From the NCBI GenBank assembly GCA_900771365.1, contig CAAGNU010000094.1, positions 1 through 15,083 on the forward strand: a stretch of 15,083 nucleotides of DNA. The letters are read 5' to 3'. The stretch's first letter is position 1. Each line of letters opens with the position of its first letter. Shown piece by piece: positions 1-7,558 of the stretch. A model generated the notes under the pieces. The model was given only the letters and a program-made list of their open reading frames with translations. It was not told the origin of the DNA and made no database searches. Both the position numbers and the translations under genes were made by a program. The DNA is from Bacteroidales bacterium (GTDB taxonomy: Bacteria > Bacteroidota > Bacteroidia > Bacteroidales > P3).

Positions 1-10
1 CACCCGCCCT

Positions 11-101
11 AATTCTCAATTCTCAATTCTCAATTCTCAATTCTCAATTCTCAATTCTCAATTCTCAATTCTCAATTCTCAATTCTCAATTCTCAATTCT
101 C
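11..101 (+). repeat. Tandem heptamer array (AATTCTC)13 directly before an ABC-F start codon
   Basis: Thirteen perfect, uninterrupted copies of AATTCTC run from 11 to 101, and the ATG of the ABC-F gene follows at 102. The bases before the array (CCCGCCCT) resemble the complement of the GC-rich core seen beside similar heptamers at 9917, 9974, 10003 and 11402, so this is probably the right part of a composite dispersed repeat cut by the window edge. The plus strand of the array has no stop codon in any frame, while its complement contains TGA. No TAnnTTTG box lies in 1-101, so the promoter is either upstream of the window or unconventional. The mRNA leader may therefore contain the array. Confidence 0.95.
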
Positions 102-1895
102 ATGTCCGACGCACTCCTCACTATAGAAAACCTCACCAAGTCCTTCGGCGATAAGCTCCTTTTTGACGACATCTCTTTCGGCATCAATGCTGGGCAGAAG
201 ACCGCCCTCATCGCACGTAATGGATATGGAAAGTCGACACTCCTCAACATCCTCACGGGCAAAACCCTGCAAGATAGCGGCAAGGTGACCTTCCGAGGTG
301 ATGTCCGTATGGCCTACCTCCCGCAGCAGCCAGAGCTATTGCCGCAGCAGACCGTGCGCAGCTTCGTCTATTCCGCCCAGCGTCCCGAACATGAAGACGA
401 GTGGACCTTTGAACAGCGGATTGAGGAGATTCTTTCACGTCTGCGTCTGGATGACAAGCTCGACCAGCCTATGCAGCTCCTCAGCGGAGGTGAGCAGAAA
501 AAAGTCGCACTCAGTCGCATCCTTATAGATGATACTAATCTTCTCCTCCTTGATGAGCCCACCAACCACCTCGACATACAGATGATTGAATGGCTCGAAG
601 AGTTCCTCTCCCGCCAAAAGCTCGCAATCCTCATGGTTACGCACGACCGGTATTTCCTCGACCATGTCTGCCAGGACATCCTTGAAATCGACAACAGCCG
701 CCTCTATCACTATCGCGGCAACTATGACTATTATCTCAAAAAGAAAGCTGAGCGGCAGTACAATGAGCGCGTTGAGGTCGAGAAAGCCAAAAGCCTCTAT
801 AAGACAGAACTCGACTGGATGCGCCGAATGCCCCAGGCTCGCGGCACCAAGGCGCAGGCACGTATTGACGCCTTCTATGAGTTGGAAGAAAAGGCTCATA
901 CTCGTTTTGACGAAACCCGACCCCAACTCACCGTCAAAACCGAGCGTATAGGCGGCAAGATTCTTGAGATGTATAATGTTGAGAAGAGTTTTGATGGTGT
1001 AAAGATGCTCGACGATTTCAGCTATGTCTTCAAAAAAGGCGAAAAAATCGGTATAGTGGGACCTAACGGGGTCGGAAAATCCACCTTCTTAAACATCCTC
1101 ACAGAGCAGATGCGTCCGGATAGCGGCCGCGTCATTGTGGGGCAGACCATCCAGTTTGGATTCTACACTCAGGCAGGAATGAGCGCACGACCTGATATGA
1201 GAGTGATAGAGCTCGTGAAAGAGGTCTCGGAACGTATCGAGCTGGATAACGGAAAAGAGATGTCCGCGCATCAGTTCCTTACCTATTTTGGCTTTGAAGA
1301 CATGACGCAGTATAATTATTTTGGCAACCTCAGCGGAGGCGAGCGCCGTAGACTCTACCTGCTCATGGTGCTCATGGCCAACCCCAACTTCCTCATCCTC
1401 GACGAGCCAACAAACGACCTCGACATCTACACACTCGAAATACTCGAGCAATTCCTCAAGGACTACAAAGGCTGTCTCATCATCGTCAGTCACGACCGAA
1501 GCTTTATGGACCACATCGTCGATCACATCTTCGTTTTCGAAGGTGCGGGAAAGGTTAAGGATTACCATAGCAACTACACCGAATACCTCGCGCAACGTAA
1601 CGCTCAGCAGCGTAGTGCATCGCTTCAAAAGAGGGAGGAAAAGCCTAAATATGAACGCGTCCGTGCAGAAAGACCGCGTCCAACCTTCAAACAGCAAAAG
1701 GAATACGAGGCACTCACCGCCGAGATTGATAGCCTCAACACTGAGAAATCAGAGCTCGAAAATCTCCTCAGTTCAGGCTCCGAGTCCGACATAGAAAAGC
1801 TCACGGCAGCTTCCACAAGGATTGGCGAGATAATTGCAGCTTTGGATGAGAAAGAGCTGAGATGGCTAGAACTAGATGAGATTATCAACGGATAG
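102..1895 (+). CDS. ABC-F family ATPase, Uup-like (ribosome-associated)
   Basis: A 597-residue soluble protein with two ABC nucleotide-binding domains and no membrane segments. Domain 1 has a Walker A region at 38-45 (ARNGYGKS, where the usual first Gly is Ala), signature LSGGEQ at 127-132, Walker B LLLLDEPTNHLD at 147-158 and switch His at 181. Domain 2 has GPNGVGKS at 320-327, LSGGER at 410-415, LILDEPTNDLD at 431-441 and His at 464. The linker between domains (about 205-285) is basic and helical with WMRRMPQARGTK, as in Uup-type members. The tail (about 545-597) is charged, coiled-coil-like and also Uup-like. Family members bind the ribosomal E site and act in translation quality control, or tolerate DNA transposition intermediates in the case of Uup. 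The exact role here is inferred. The first ATG after the heptamer array is chosen because it starts right at the conserved N-terminus. The gene converges on truB. Confidence 0.93.
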   Translation: MSDALLTIENLTKSFGDKLLFDDISFGINAGQKTALIARNGYGKSTLLNILTGKTLQDSGKVTFRGDVRMAYLPQQPELLPQQTVRSFVYSAQRPEHEDEWTFEQRIEEILSRLRLDDKLDQPMQLLSGGEQKKVALSRILIDDTNLLLLDEPTNHLDIQMIEWLEEFLSRQKLAILMVTHDRYFLDHVCQDILEIDNSRLYHYRGNYDYYLKKKAERQYNERVEVEKAKSLYKTELDWMRRMPQARGTKAQARIDAFYELEEKAHTRFDETRPQLTVKTERIGGKILEMYNVEKSFDGVKMLDDFSYVFKKGEKIGIVGPNGVGKSTFLNILTEQMRPDSGRVIVGQTIQFGFYTQAGMSARPDMRVIELVKEVSERIELDNGKEMSAHQFLTYFGFEDMTQYNYFGNLSGGERRRLYLLMVLMANPNFLILDEPTNDLDIYTLEILEQFLKDYKGCLIIVSHDRSFMDHIVDHIFVFEGAGKVKDYHSNYTEYLAQRNAQQRSASLQKREEKPKYERVRAERPRPTFKQQKEYEALTAEIDSLNTEKSELENLLSSGSESDIEKLTAASTRIGEIIAALDEKELRWLELDEIING

Positions 1896-1914
1896 GATTT
1901 GCATTAGCTTATCC
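1890..1914. terminator. Weak hairpin between convergent ABC-F and truB genes
   Basis: A 7-bp stem (1890-1896 with 1908-1914, one G-T pair) with an 11-nt loop overlaps the ABC-F stop codon in the short convergent gap. There is no T tract on either strand, so a terminator role is only a guess from position. Confidence 0.2.
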
Positions 1915-1947
1915 TCACCCCCATATTCTGCAACATCAAAAGGTTGG

Positions 1948-2754
1948 TCACACGGCGTTTCCCGCAAGAAATGTGTTTATCTCTTCCAGCGAGACGGCTT
2001 CTTGAACAGTGTATTCTCCTACTTGCTCTCGTCTGAGGGCGGAGAGGAAGGCTCCGCTATCCAAAGCGAGGCCGAGGTCGCGGGCTATGCTGCGGATATA
2101 TGTACCTTTCCCACAGCGGATGCGGAAGTCGATTTGCGGAAGGTGCTCGGGCACTATGCCTAAAGGATTGTCGTATAGGTGTGTGCCATTCACCTCCTCG
2201 GTTTGGATAGGCTGCGGATTCGTAACCGCCATGCCCGGGCGGAAGGCTGTGATTTCAAACTCCTCAATGTGAATTTCTTTAGGAGTAGGGGAGGGGACTT
2301 CTTCTCCGTTCAGGGCTTCCCGAGCGTAGGCGTAGGCTCTTTGTCCGCCTATCTTAACAGCACTGAAGATAGGTGGAACCTGCTCAATATTGCCCATAAA
2401 CTGCGGTATTGTTTGCTTGATAAGCTGCGGGGTGATGTGTTCCCAAGGATAATATTGGTCTATTGGGCGCTCAAGGTCGTAGCAGGGTGTTGTGGCTCCC
2501 AGCACCATGGTGCCTGTATAGACTTTCTCGCCTGCCTGTAGCTCGTCTATGCGCTTTGTGGCTTTTCCTACACACACGAGCAACAACCCTGTAGCAAGGG
2601 GGTCGAGTGTGCCTGCGTGGCCTATTTTGAACTTCTTTAACCCGTAGGTGTTGCGTATTGTGGCTTTAACCTTGTTGACGGCTTGAAAAGAAGTCCATTT
2701 GCGGGGCTTGTCAATCGGTATCACAAGCCCCGCTAACAATTCGTCCTGAGTCAT
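1948..2754 (-). CDS. truB: tRNA pseudouridine(55) synthase TruB
   Basis: A 268-residue cytoplasmic enzyme that converts uridine 55 to pseudouridine in the T-loop of tRNAs. The catalytic motif GHAGTLDPLATGLL is at 45-58, with Asp51 the expected nucleophile. Other TruB blocks are QVPPIFSAVKIGGQRAYAYAR-like at 125-145, RIRCGKGTYIRSIARDLG at 211-228 and LRREQVG at 240-246. The protein is somewhat long because a Pro/Asn/Thr-rich stretch (about 174-207) separates two conserved blocks; this may be a lineage-specific loop. The gene starts 18 bases after the uppP stop codon, so it is very likely co-transcribed with uppP, the DUF3098 gene and ftsX. From memory, this order is common in Bacteroidota and often continues into queA. 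Here the next gene is a convergent ABC-F gene instead. Confidence 0.96.
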   Translation of the reverse strand: MTQDELLAGLVIPIDKPRKWTSFQAVNKVKATIRNTYGLKKFKIGHAGTLDPLATGLLLVCVGKATKRIDELQAGEKVYTGTMVLGATTPCYDLERPIDQYYPWEHITPQLIKQTIPQFMGNIEQVPPIFSAVKIGGQRAYAYAREALNGEEVPSPTPKEIHIEEFEITAFRPGMAVTNPQPIQTEEVNGTHLYDNPLGIVPEHLPQIDFRIRCGKGTYIRSIARDLGLALDSGAFLSALRREQVGEYTVQEAVSLEEINTFLAGNAV

Positions 2755-2772
2755 ATCTGGGCTATGCGAGGT

Positions 2773-3576
2773 TTAGAACATGGGGAGAACGATAGCCAGC
2801 ACGCCCACGATGGCGCAGTACACGGCAAACCATATCAGTTTGCCCTTCTTGACTATGTTGATCATCCATTTGCAGGCCAGGCAACCGCTCACGAAGGCGG
2901 CGAGGAAGCCGATAATCAGCGAAGTGGTTGGCAGGCCAGCCATGGTAGTACTCACACCCACCTCCATCATATCCTTAACGTCCAGCAGGGCTTCGCCAAG
3001 GATGGGAGGAATGACCATGAGGAAAGAGAATTGTGCAAGCTTCTCCTTCTTGTTGCCGAGCAAGAGGCCTGTGGCGATAGTGCTGCCCGAGCGGGAAAGG
3101 CCGGGGAGCACGGCGATAGCCTGTGCGACACCGATGATGAAGGCATGGAGCGGTGAGATGTTCTCGTGCTGCCGGGGCTTGGCGAAATAGGAAAAGGTGA
3201 GCAGGAGGGCTGTGATGAGGAGGCAGATGCCCACTACGAGGAGGCCGCTACCGAAAATCTCTTCCACCTTGTCCTTAAAGCAGAAGCCCACGATGGCCAC
3301 GGGTATCATAGAGACGAGGATGTTGACCACATATTTCGTGCCCTCGTTCCATTTGAATTTGAAAAAGTCGGTAAAGAGCCATACGATTTCCTTCCACAGT
3401 ATAACGCAGGTGCTCAATACAGTAGCCACATGTACGGCCACCGTGAAGGCGAGGTTCTCCTCACCGTTGAGCCCGAAGAGGTTGGCGCCAATAGTGAGGT
3501 GTCCGCTGCTGCTCACAGGGAGATATTCTGTCAGTCCTTGAACGAGGCCAAGGATAAGTGCTTCAAACCATTCCAT
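2773..3576 (-). CDS. uppP: Undecaprenyl-diphosphatase UppP (BacA family)
   Basis: A 267-residue polytopic inner-membrane protein. It dephosphorylates undecaprenyl diphosphate to regenerate the C55-P lipid carrier for peptidoglycan and surface glycans, and in other species it gives bacitracin tolerance. Both family signatures are present: QGLTEYLPVSSSGH at 13-26, which holds the (E/Q)xxxE acidic motif, and PGLSRSGST at 158-166. About eight hydrophobic segments follow, ending in IVGVLAIVLPMF. The length matches the family. The gene lies between the DUF3098 gene (69-bp gap) and truB (18-bp gap) in a probable operon, which places lipid-carrier recycling with the division gene ftsX. Confidence 0.97.
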   Translation of the reverse strand: MEWFEALILGLVQGLTEYLPVSSSGHLTIGANLFGLNGEENLAFTVAVHVATVLSTCVILWKEIVWLFTDFFKFKWNEGTKYVVNILVSMIPVAIVGFCFKDKVEEIFGSGLLVVGICLLITALLLTFSYFAKPRQHENISPLHAFIIGVAQAIAVLPGLSRSGSTIATGLLLGNKKEKLAQFSFLMVIPPILGEALLDVKDMMEVGVSTTMAGLPTTSLIIGFLAAFVSGCLACKWMINIVKKGKLIWFAVYCAIVGVLAIVLPMF

Positions 3577-3645
3577 ATAATATTCTTTTTGATATTTGAA
3601 GATTTTTGAAAAGGGCGACTGAAGGTTTGTGAGCCCTCAAATCGG

Positions 3646-3912
3646 TTATTTGTTCTCTTTCCCTTTGTACATGATGGCCACTATCTCTGTGATGAGGCCC
3701 AGGATGATGAGGATGGGAGCCACATAGAGTCGGCGTGCGTTAAACATGGCGGGGTTGAAGACGTTGGGGTCATCGCTTCCGCCTCCGCAGAGGAAGATAT
3801 AGCCGAGAGCCAGCAGCAACATGCCGGCAATCATGATGATGTAGTTAATCTTGTTGAACACGAAGGTGAAATTCCTTACAGTTTCCTCGTTCTTTTTGAT
3901 GTCTTTAGTCAT
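3646..3912 (-). CDS. DUF3098 family small membrane protein
   Basis: An 88-residue protein with two predicted membrane helices (about 22-42 and 62-82). They are joined by a short Gly/Asp/Asn-rich loop GGGSDDPNVFNPAMFNARR (43-61), the most distinctive part of this family. The N-terminal 20 residues and the last 6 are polar and charged. Biochemical function is unknown. I recognise it as DUF3098 from the loop and from its position between ftsX and uppP, which recurs in Bacteroidota. The position suggests a role at the cell envelope or divisome, but nothing in the sequence shows this directly. The gap to ftsX is 17 bp, consistent with one transcript. Confidence 0.85.
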   Translation of the reverse strand: MTKDIKKNEETVRNFTFVFNKINYIIMIAGMLLLALGYIFLCGGGSDDPNVFNPAMFNARRLYVAPILIILGLITEIVAIMYKGKENK

Positions 3913-3929
3913 AACAATATGATTTAAGT

Positions 3930-4805
3930 TTATTTTCTTGAATGGAGATATTTGTTCACAGTGAAGAGCGTTGAGAAATACGACAGCACGATGCCGAGGA
4001 TGATGATGATTGCAGCGATGCCGCCATACCAGCTCATGTGGGTGGTGTTGAGGAGGTCGAAGCCGCCGAGGGTTCTATTGAATGTGCCCACGGCGATAGC
4101 CAGTACGAGGATGGCTATGATGGCTCCGAGGAGGCCGTACCAGATGCTGCGCTTGAGGAACGGGCGGGCAATAAAGCCGCTCTTGGCTCCTACGAGCTGC
4201 ATGGTGCGGATGGTGTCTCTCTGGGCATAGAGCACTATGCTCATTGTGCTGCGAATCATGAGGATGCTGACGATAATGAGCAGCACCATGAAGATTATGA
4301 GAATCCACGAAACGCGATAGAAGATGTTATTCATCTCGTTCACCACGCTCTCTTGGTAGGCCACGTTGGTCACTTTCTCTATCTTGCTTACATCGTTGGT
4401 AAACTGGTCGATAGTGGTGGCATGTTCCACTTGGCGGCCTTCGGGCAGATAGTCAATTTTGAGGTTCACCATCATGGAGGGGTAGAGGGGATTGTAGCCG
4501 ATGAACTTCACAAAATCGTCGTTCAAGTCCTCGCTGAAAATCTCGGCGGCCTCGTCGCGTGAGATATAGTCGACATGCTTCACGTATGGGAGCGACTCAA
4601 TCTGGGTCAAGATGGCTTGGGCCTCTGCCTCTTCGATTTCGGGTTCGAGGTCCACTTTGAAAGTGATGCGCTCCTGCATATCGTGTGTGAGTCGGTAGGA
4701 GTGGTACTCCACCAGCATACACAGCCCGAGCAGGAACATCACCAGCGTGATGCTCAAAATTGTCGAAGAGCGGTTCTCCCAGAGATTGACTTTGCTTTTA
4801 GCCAT
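3930..4805 (-). CDS. ftsX: Cell division permease-like protein FtsX
   Basis: A 291-residue integral membrane protein. In other bacteria FtsX pairs with the ATPase FtsE and transmits ATP-driven conformational change across the membrane to activate peptidoglycan hydrolases during division. Topology fits FtsX: a short cytoplasmic N-terminus, helix 1 at 16-34, a periplasmic domain at about 35-160, then helices at about 165-187, 219-241 and 260-282. The cytoplasmic loop RDTIRTMQLVGAKSGFIARP (196-215) contains the conserved LVGA stretch. No ftsE lies in the window, so the partner must be elsewhere. The gene starts 81 bp after dnaN and leads the ftsX, DUF3098, uppP, truB cluster. No TAnnTTTG box is visible in the 81-bp gap, so it may be read from the dnaN promoter. 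Confidence 0.94.
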   Translation of the reverse strand: MAKSKVNLWENRSSTILSITLVMFLLGLCMLVEYHSYRLTHDMQERITFKVDLEPEIEEAEAQAILTQIESLPYVKHVDYISRDEAAEIFSEDLNDDFVKFIGYNPLYPSMMVNLKIDYLPEGRQVEHATTIDQFTNDVSKIEKVTNVAYQESVVNEMNNIFYRVSWILIIFMVLLIIVSILMIRSTMSIVLYAQRDTIRTMQLVGAKSGFIARPFLKRSIWYGLLGAIIAILVLAIAVGTFNRTLGGFDLLNTTHMSWYGGIAAIIIILGIVLSYFSTLFTVNKYLHSRK

Positions 4806-4886
4806 GATTCTATTCGTTTATTCCTTGTTGCGTATATGGTCGCTTTTCATTCGTCAATAGTCAGTTTTGTGCTGACATAAGCGCGT

Positions 4887-6023
4887 TTAGTTGTTCAGCA
4901 TCACGGGCATGACGAGCATGAGGATATCCTCGGTGGCATTTTCTTCTTCCTTGATGGGGAAGATGATGCCTGCGCGGCTGGGGTGGGAAAGTTCCATGAG
5001 CATCTGCTCGGTCTCGATATTGTTCACCATCTCGGTGAGGAACTTGGCGTTGAAGCCGATTTCCATAGGCTCTCCGTCGTATTGGCAGGGCAGTTTCTCA
5101 TTAGCGTTGTTGGAGGTCTCATGGTCCTCGGTGCTGACGTTCAGCTCGTGCTCGCTGATGGAGAGGCGAATCTGGTGCGAAGCTTGGTTGGCGAAGAGTC
5201 CTACGCGGCGCAGCGTGTTGAGGAAGGAGATGCGGTCCACGGTGAGTTTGTTGGGGTTGTCCTTGGGAATGGCGGCATCATAGTTGGGGTACTGGCCGTC
5301 GATAAGGCGGCAGATGATGTAGAAATTCTCGAAGGTGAAGAAGACGTTGGTCTTGTTGTATTCAATTTCGACCTCGCCCATATCGCGCGAAGAGAGGATG
5401 TTGCGGAGCATGGTGACAGGCTTGCGGGGAAGGATGAAGCTGACCTCGTTCTCGGTCTGCACGGTGAGGTTGCGATAGCGCACCAGTTTGTGGGCGTCGG
5501 TAGCCACGAAGGTGATGTTGTCTGTCTTGATGTCGCAGAAGATGCCGGTCATCTGGGGGCGCACTTCGTCGGTAGAGGCTGCGAAGGCGGTCTTTCCGAT
5601 AGCGTAAGCCAAGGCGGAGCTGGACATGGTCATGTGACTGGTCTCGCGGGCTTCGGGCATGGCGGGGAAGGTCTCGGCATTCTTGCCGGCGAGGCGGTAT
5701 TTGCCCTCGCCAGAGGTGATGCTGATGCCGTAGGTGCTGTCGTCCACGCTGAAGGAAAGCGGCATGTCTTCGAGGTTCTTCACAATGTCGAGGAGCAGCT
5801 TGGATGGCACGGCGATATCGGTGACGCCTTCCACGTGGCCGGTCTCCACCTCCAATTTGGTGACGAGGGTCGTCTCCATATCTGTGGCACGGATGGTCAG
5901 CAGATCTTCATCAAGGTGAAAATGGAAACAGTTGATGATGGGTATGGTGTTGCTGTTGGTCAGCACACCGCTGAGAGACTGAATCTGTTTCGAGAACAGG
6001 AGGCTGTTGATGATGAATTTCAT
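4887..6023 (-). CDS. dnaN: DNA polymerase III beta subunit (sliding clamp)
   Basis: A 378-residue protein, close to the 366 residues usual in E. coli. The beta clamp is a head-to-tail homodimer that encircles DNA and tethers the replicative polymerase. It also recruits other replication and repair factors through a hydrophobic cleft. The sequence runs through three similar domains (about 1-120, 130-250 and 255-378). Recognisable parts are the N-terminal MKFIINSLLFSKQIQSLSGV, the central DAHKLVRY block, RLIDGQYPNYDAAIP and the C-terminal LMLVMPVMLNN, equivalent to the family's VMPMRL end. A strong promoter lies directly upstream at 6060-6089. No dnaA or recF is near, so this locus gives no sign of being next to oriC. 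Confidence 0.97.
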   Translation of the reverse strand: MKFIINSLLFSKQIQSLSGVLTNSNTIPIINCFHFHLDEDLLTIRATDMETTLVTKLEVETGHVEGVTDIAVPSKLLLDIVKNLEDMPLSFSVDDSTYGISITSGEGKYRLAGKNAETFPAMPEARETSHMTMSSSALAYAIGKTAFAASTDEVRPQMTGIFCDIKTDNITFVATDAHKLVRYRNLTVQTENEVSFILPRKPVTMLRNILSSRDMGEVEIEYNKTNVFFTFENFYIICRLIDGQYPNYDAAIPKDNPNKLTVDRISFLNTLRRVGLFANQASHQIRLSISEHELNVSTEDHETSNNANEKLPCQYDGEPMEIGFNAKFLTEMVNNIETEQMLMELSHPSRAGIIFPIKEEENATEDILMLVMPVMLNN

Positions 6024-6059
6024 ATCGTTATATTTTTATTATTCTTTTTTTATAAAATG

Positions 6060-6089
6060 CAAAGATAGCATTTAATTCTGATATAACAA
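6060..6089 (-). promoter_or_regulatory. dnaN promoter (Bacteroidota type)
   Basis: On the minus strand a -7 box TATCTTTG (6067 down to 6060) is preceded by a -33 TTG (6089 down to 6087) with a 19-bp spacer, matching the Bacteroidota consensus TTG-N19-21-TAnnTTTG. The expected start site leaves an AT-rich leader of about 30 nt before the dnaN ATG at 6023. Confidence 0.8.
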
Positions 6090-6152
6090 GCATATTGTCG
6101 AAATATTTTTCAACAACATGGTGGCAATACCTTCTTTTTTACTCTTTTACAA

Positions 6153-6166
6153 GATGAGAAGATTTG
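6153..6166 (+). repeat. Dispersed 14-mer GATGAGAAGATTTG, copy 1
   Basis: An exact copy of a 14-mer that recurs at 10136-10149 (complement) and 11376-11389, with a 13/14 copy at 11360-11373. It lies in the gap between the lipoprotein gene and dnaN. A little further on, CGGCAGCCG (around 6205-6215) and CAACTCTCAACTC (around 6252) resemble decayed pieces of the composite GC-core plus heptamer repeat. Confidence 0.7.
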
Positions 6167-6262
6167 AGATTTATGATTTAGGCGTTGTAATTTGTGAGCG
6201 GCACGGCAGCCGATATGCGCCGGTCTGCTCTTCTAAATCATGAGCCATTCCCAACTCTCAAC

Positions 6263-6646
6263 TCATCGCTCCAGCGCATAGCAGACCGCCTCGGGAAGGC
6301 TGTGGTCGTAGTGGAAGGTGCAATAGGCTCTGGAGTAGTCCTCGTCGAGATAGAGCTCTCCTCGGATGGTATCGCTGTCGGCAAAGTGAGCCTTGGTGCG
6401 GTAAAGCACCACGCAGTTGTGGTACGTCTTGCCGAGGCCGTCGGTGTAGTCTGCGCCGAGGCTGTCCGGCGTATCGAGGGCTACTATGTAGCCAAACTCA
6501 ATTTCGAAGATGCTGGAAGTGTTAGTGCAGTCGAAATAGCCACGGATAACGCCCTCAAATTTGATGGTTTCCACGTCCCTGTTGCACCCCGTTAGAAACA
6601 AGGGGAGCAACAGCAGCAGCCATAATGTTTTCTTCGTACTTTTCAT
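6263..6646 (-). CDS. Small hypothetical lipoprotein
   Basis: A 127-residue protein that begins with a lipoprotein signal peptide: positive MKSTKK, a Leu-rich core and the lipobox LTGC ending at Cys21. The mature protein of about 107 residues should therefore be lipid-anchored in the periplasm or outer membrane. It has several further Cys residues and many acidic and aromatic residues. I recognise no domain and make no functional call. It lies 83 bp downstream of dapD on the same strand and may be co-transcribed with it. That gap contains a 16-bp imperfect tandem repeat (6656-6687) and no visible promoter. dnaN, which follows, has its own promoter. The clear signal peptide is the main reason to believe the gene is real. 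Confidence 0.75.
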   Translation of the reverse strand: MKSTKKTLWLLLLLPLFLTGCNRDVETIKFEGVIRGYFDCTNTSSIFEIEFGYIVALDTPDSLGADYTDGLGKTYHNCVVLYRTKAHFADSDTIRGELYLDEDYSRAYCTFHYDHSLPEAVCYALER

Positions 6647-6655
6647 TATCTTATA

Positions 6656-6687
6656 GATTTGAAGGTTTGTAGATTGGAAGGTTTAAG
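6656..6687 (+). repeat. Two imperfect 16-bp tandem repeats between the lipoprotein gene and dapD
   Basis: GATTTGAAGGTTTGTA (6656-6671) is followed directly by GATTGGAAGGTTTAAG (6672-6687), 12 of 16 bases identical. The unit resembles the GATGAGAAGATTTG family in composition, so it may be a related small repeat. Confidence 0.55.
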
Positions 6688-6729
6688 GATGGCTCTCGCC
6701 CCATTAACTTAACACGCAACAGTTGCCGC

Positions 6730-7545
6730 TTAGCTAATCCCGTACTCTCTCAAAGCAGCGTTGAGCGAAGTCTTCTTGTCGGTCGAAGCGCTGCGGCGGC
6801 CGATGATGAGGGCGCAGCCCACCTGGTAGTCGCCTGCGGGGAAATGCTTGGTGTAGGTGCCGGGGATGACGATGCTGCGGGCTGGCACGCGGCCCTTGTA
6901 GGTCACGGGCTCGGGCTGCGTCACATCGATGATGTGGGTGCTGGCTGTGATGACGGTGTTGGCTCCCAGCACGGCCTCCTCCTCGATGAGGGCGCCTTCC
7001 ACCACGATGCAGCGGCTGCCGATAAAGCAGTGGTCCTCAATGATTACGGGCGCGGCCTGCACAGGCTCCAGCACGCCGCCTATGCCCACGCCGCCGCTGA
7101 GGTGGACGTTCTTGCCAATCTGGGCGCAGCTGCCCACGGTGGCCCAGGTGTCGACCATCGTGCCGCTGTCCACGTATGCCCCGATGTTCACATACGAGGG
7201 CATCATCACCACCCCTGGGGCCAGGTAGGCTCCGTGGCGTGCTATGGCGTGAGGCACCACGCGCACCCCTTGTTCGGCGAAGTGGTGTTTGAGGGCTATC
7301 TTGTCGTGAAACTCGAAGGGCCCCGCCTCGATGGTCTTCATCTCGTTGATAGGGAAGTAGAGGAGCACGGCCTTTTTGAGCCATTCGTTCACATGCCATT
7401 CCTCCCCGTCCTTCTCGGCAATGCGAAGTTCGCCTCGGTCAAGGCAGTCCACAACGCTGCGTATGGCATTCTGCACAGCGGTGTCTTTGAGCATGTTGCG
7501 GTCTTCCCACGCACGCTCTATGATATTTTTTTCTTCTTCTTTCAT
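6730..7545 (-). CDS. dapD: 2,3,4,5-tetrahydropyridine-2,6-dicarboxylate N-succinyltransferase DapD
   Basis: A 271-residue enzyme of the succinylase branch of lysine and meso-diaminopimelate synthesis. It transfers succinyl from succinyl-CoA to tetrahydrodipicolinate. The N-terminal helical domain (about 1-95) includes NIIERAWEDR and WLKKAVLLYFPIN. A left-handed beta-helix of hexapeptide repeats follows (about 100-230), with YVDSGTMVDTWATVGSCAQIG-like residues at 124-144, GGVGIGGVLEP at 151-161 and VVEG at 181-184. I place the start at 7545 rather than an in-frame ATG at 7575. The shorter N-terminus aligns with E. coli DapD (MQQLQNIIETAF), and a TAnnTTTG promoter box lies between the two ATGs. 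The extra residues in the longer reading (SEKIRTFAV) would be encoded across that box. Confidence 0.95.
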   Translation of the reverse strand: MKEEEKNIIERAWEDRNMLKDTAVQNAIRSVVDCLDRGELRIAEKDGEEWHVNEWLKKAVLLYFPINEMKTIEAGPFEFHDKIALKHHFAEQGVRVVPHAIARHGAYLAPGVVMMPSYVNIGAYVDSGTMVDTWATVGSCAQIGKNVHLSGGVGIGGVLEPVQAAPVIIEDHCFIGSRCIVVEGALIEEEAVLGANTVITASTHIIDVTQPEPVTYKGRVPARSIVIPGTYTKHFPAGDYQVGCALIIGRRSASTDKKTSLNAALREYGIS

Positions 7546-7550
7546 GACTG

Positions 7551-7558
7551 CAAAGGTA
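7551..7558 (-). promoter_or_regulatory. Probable dapD -7 promoter box with almost no leader
   Basis: TACCTTTG on the minus strand (7558 down to 7551) matches TAnnTTTG. The -33 region is weak: TTTCTG about 19 bp upstream. The box ends only 5 nt before the ATG at 7545, so transcription would start at or next to that codon, giving a leaderless or nearly leaderless mRNA. Confidence 0.55.

Noticed and set aside
11..101. CRISPR array
   Set aside because: The repeats are 7-bp contiguous units without spacers; this is a tandem repeat.
3612..3640. AGGGC/GCCCT pairing between the DUF3098 gene and uppP
   Set aside because: A 5-bp stem with a long loop within an apparent operon; expected by chance.
4860..4876. 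Inverted repeat GTCAG/CTGAC between dnaN and ftsX as a terminator
   Set aside because: Only a 5-bp stem with a 7-nt loop and no T tract; the genes are probably co-transcribed.
4983..6068. Plus-strand ORF (361 residues) opposite dnaN
   Set aside because: Antisense to dnaN, with biased Gly/Val/His/Asp composition and no recognisable motif; it also covers the dnaN promoter.
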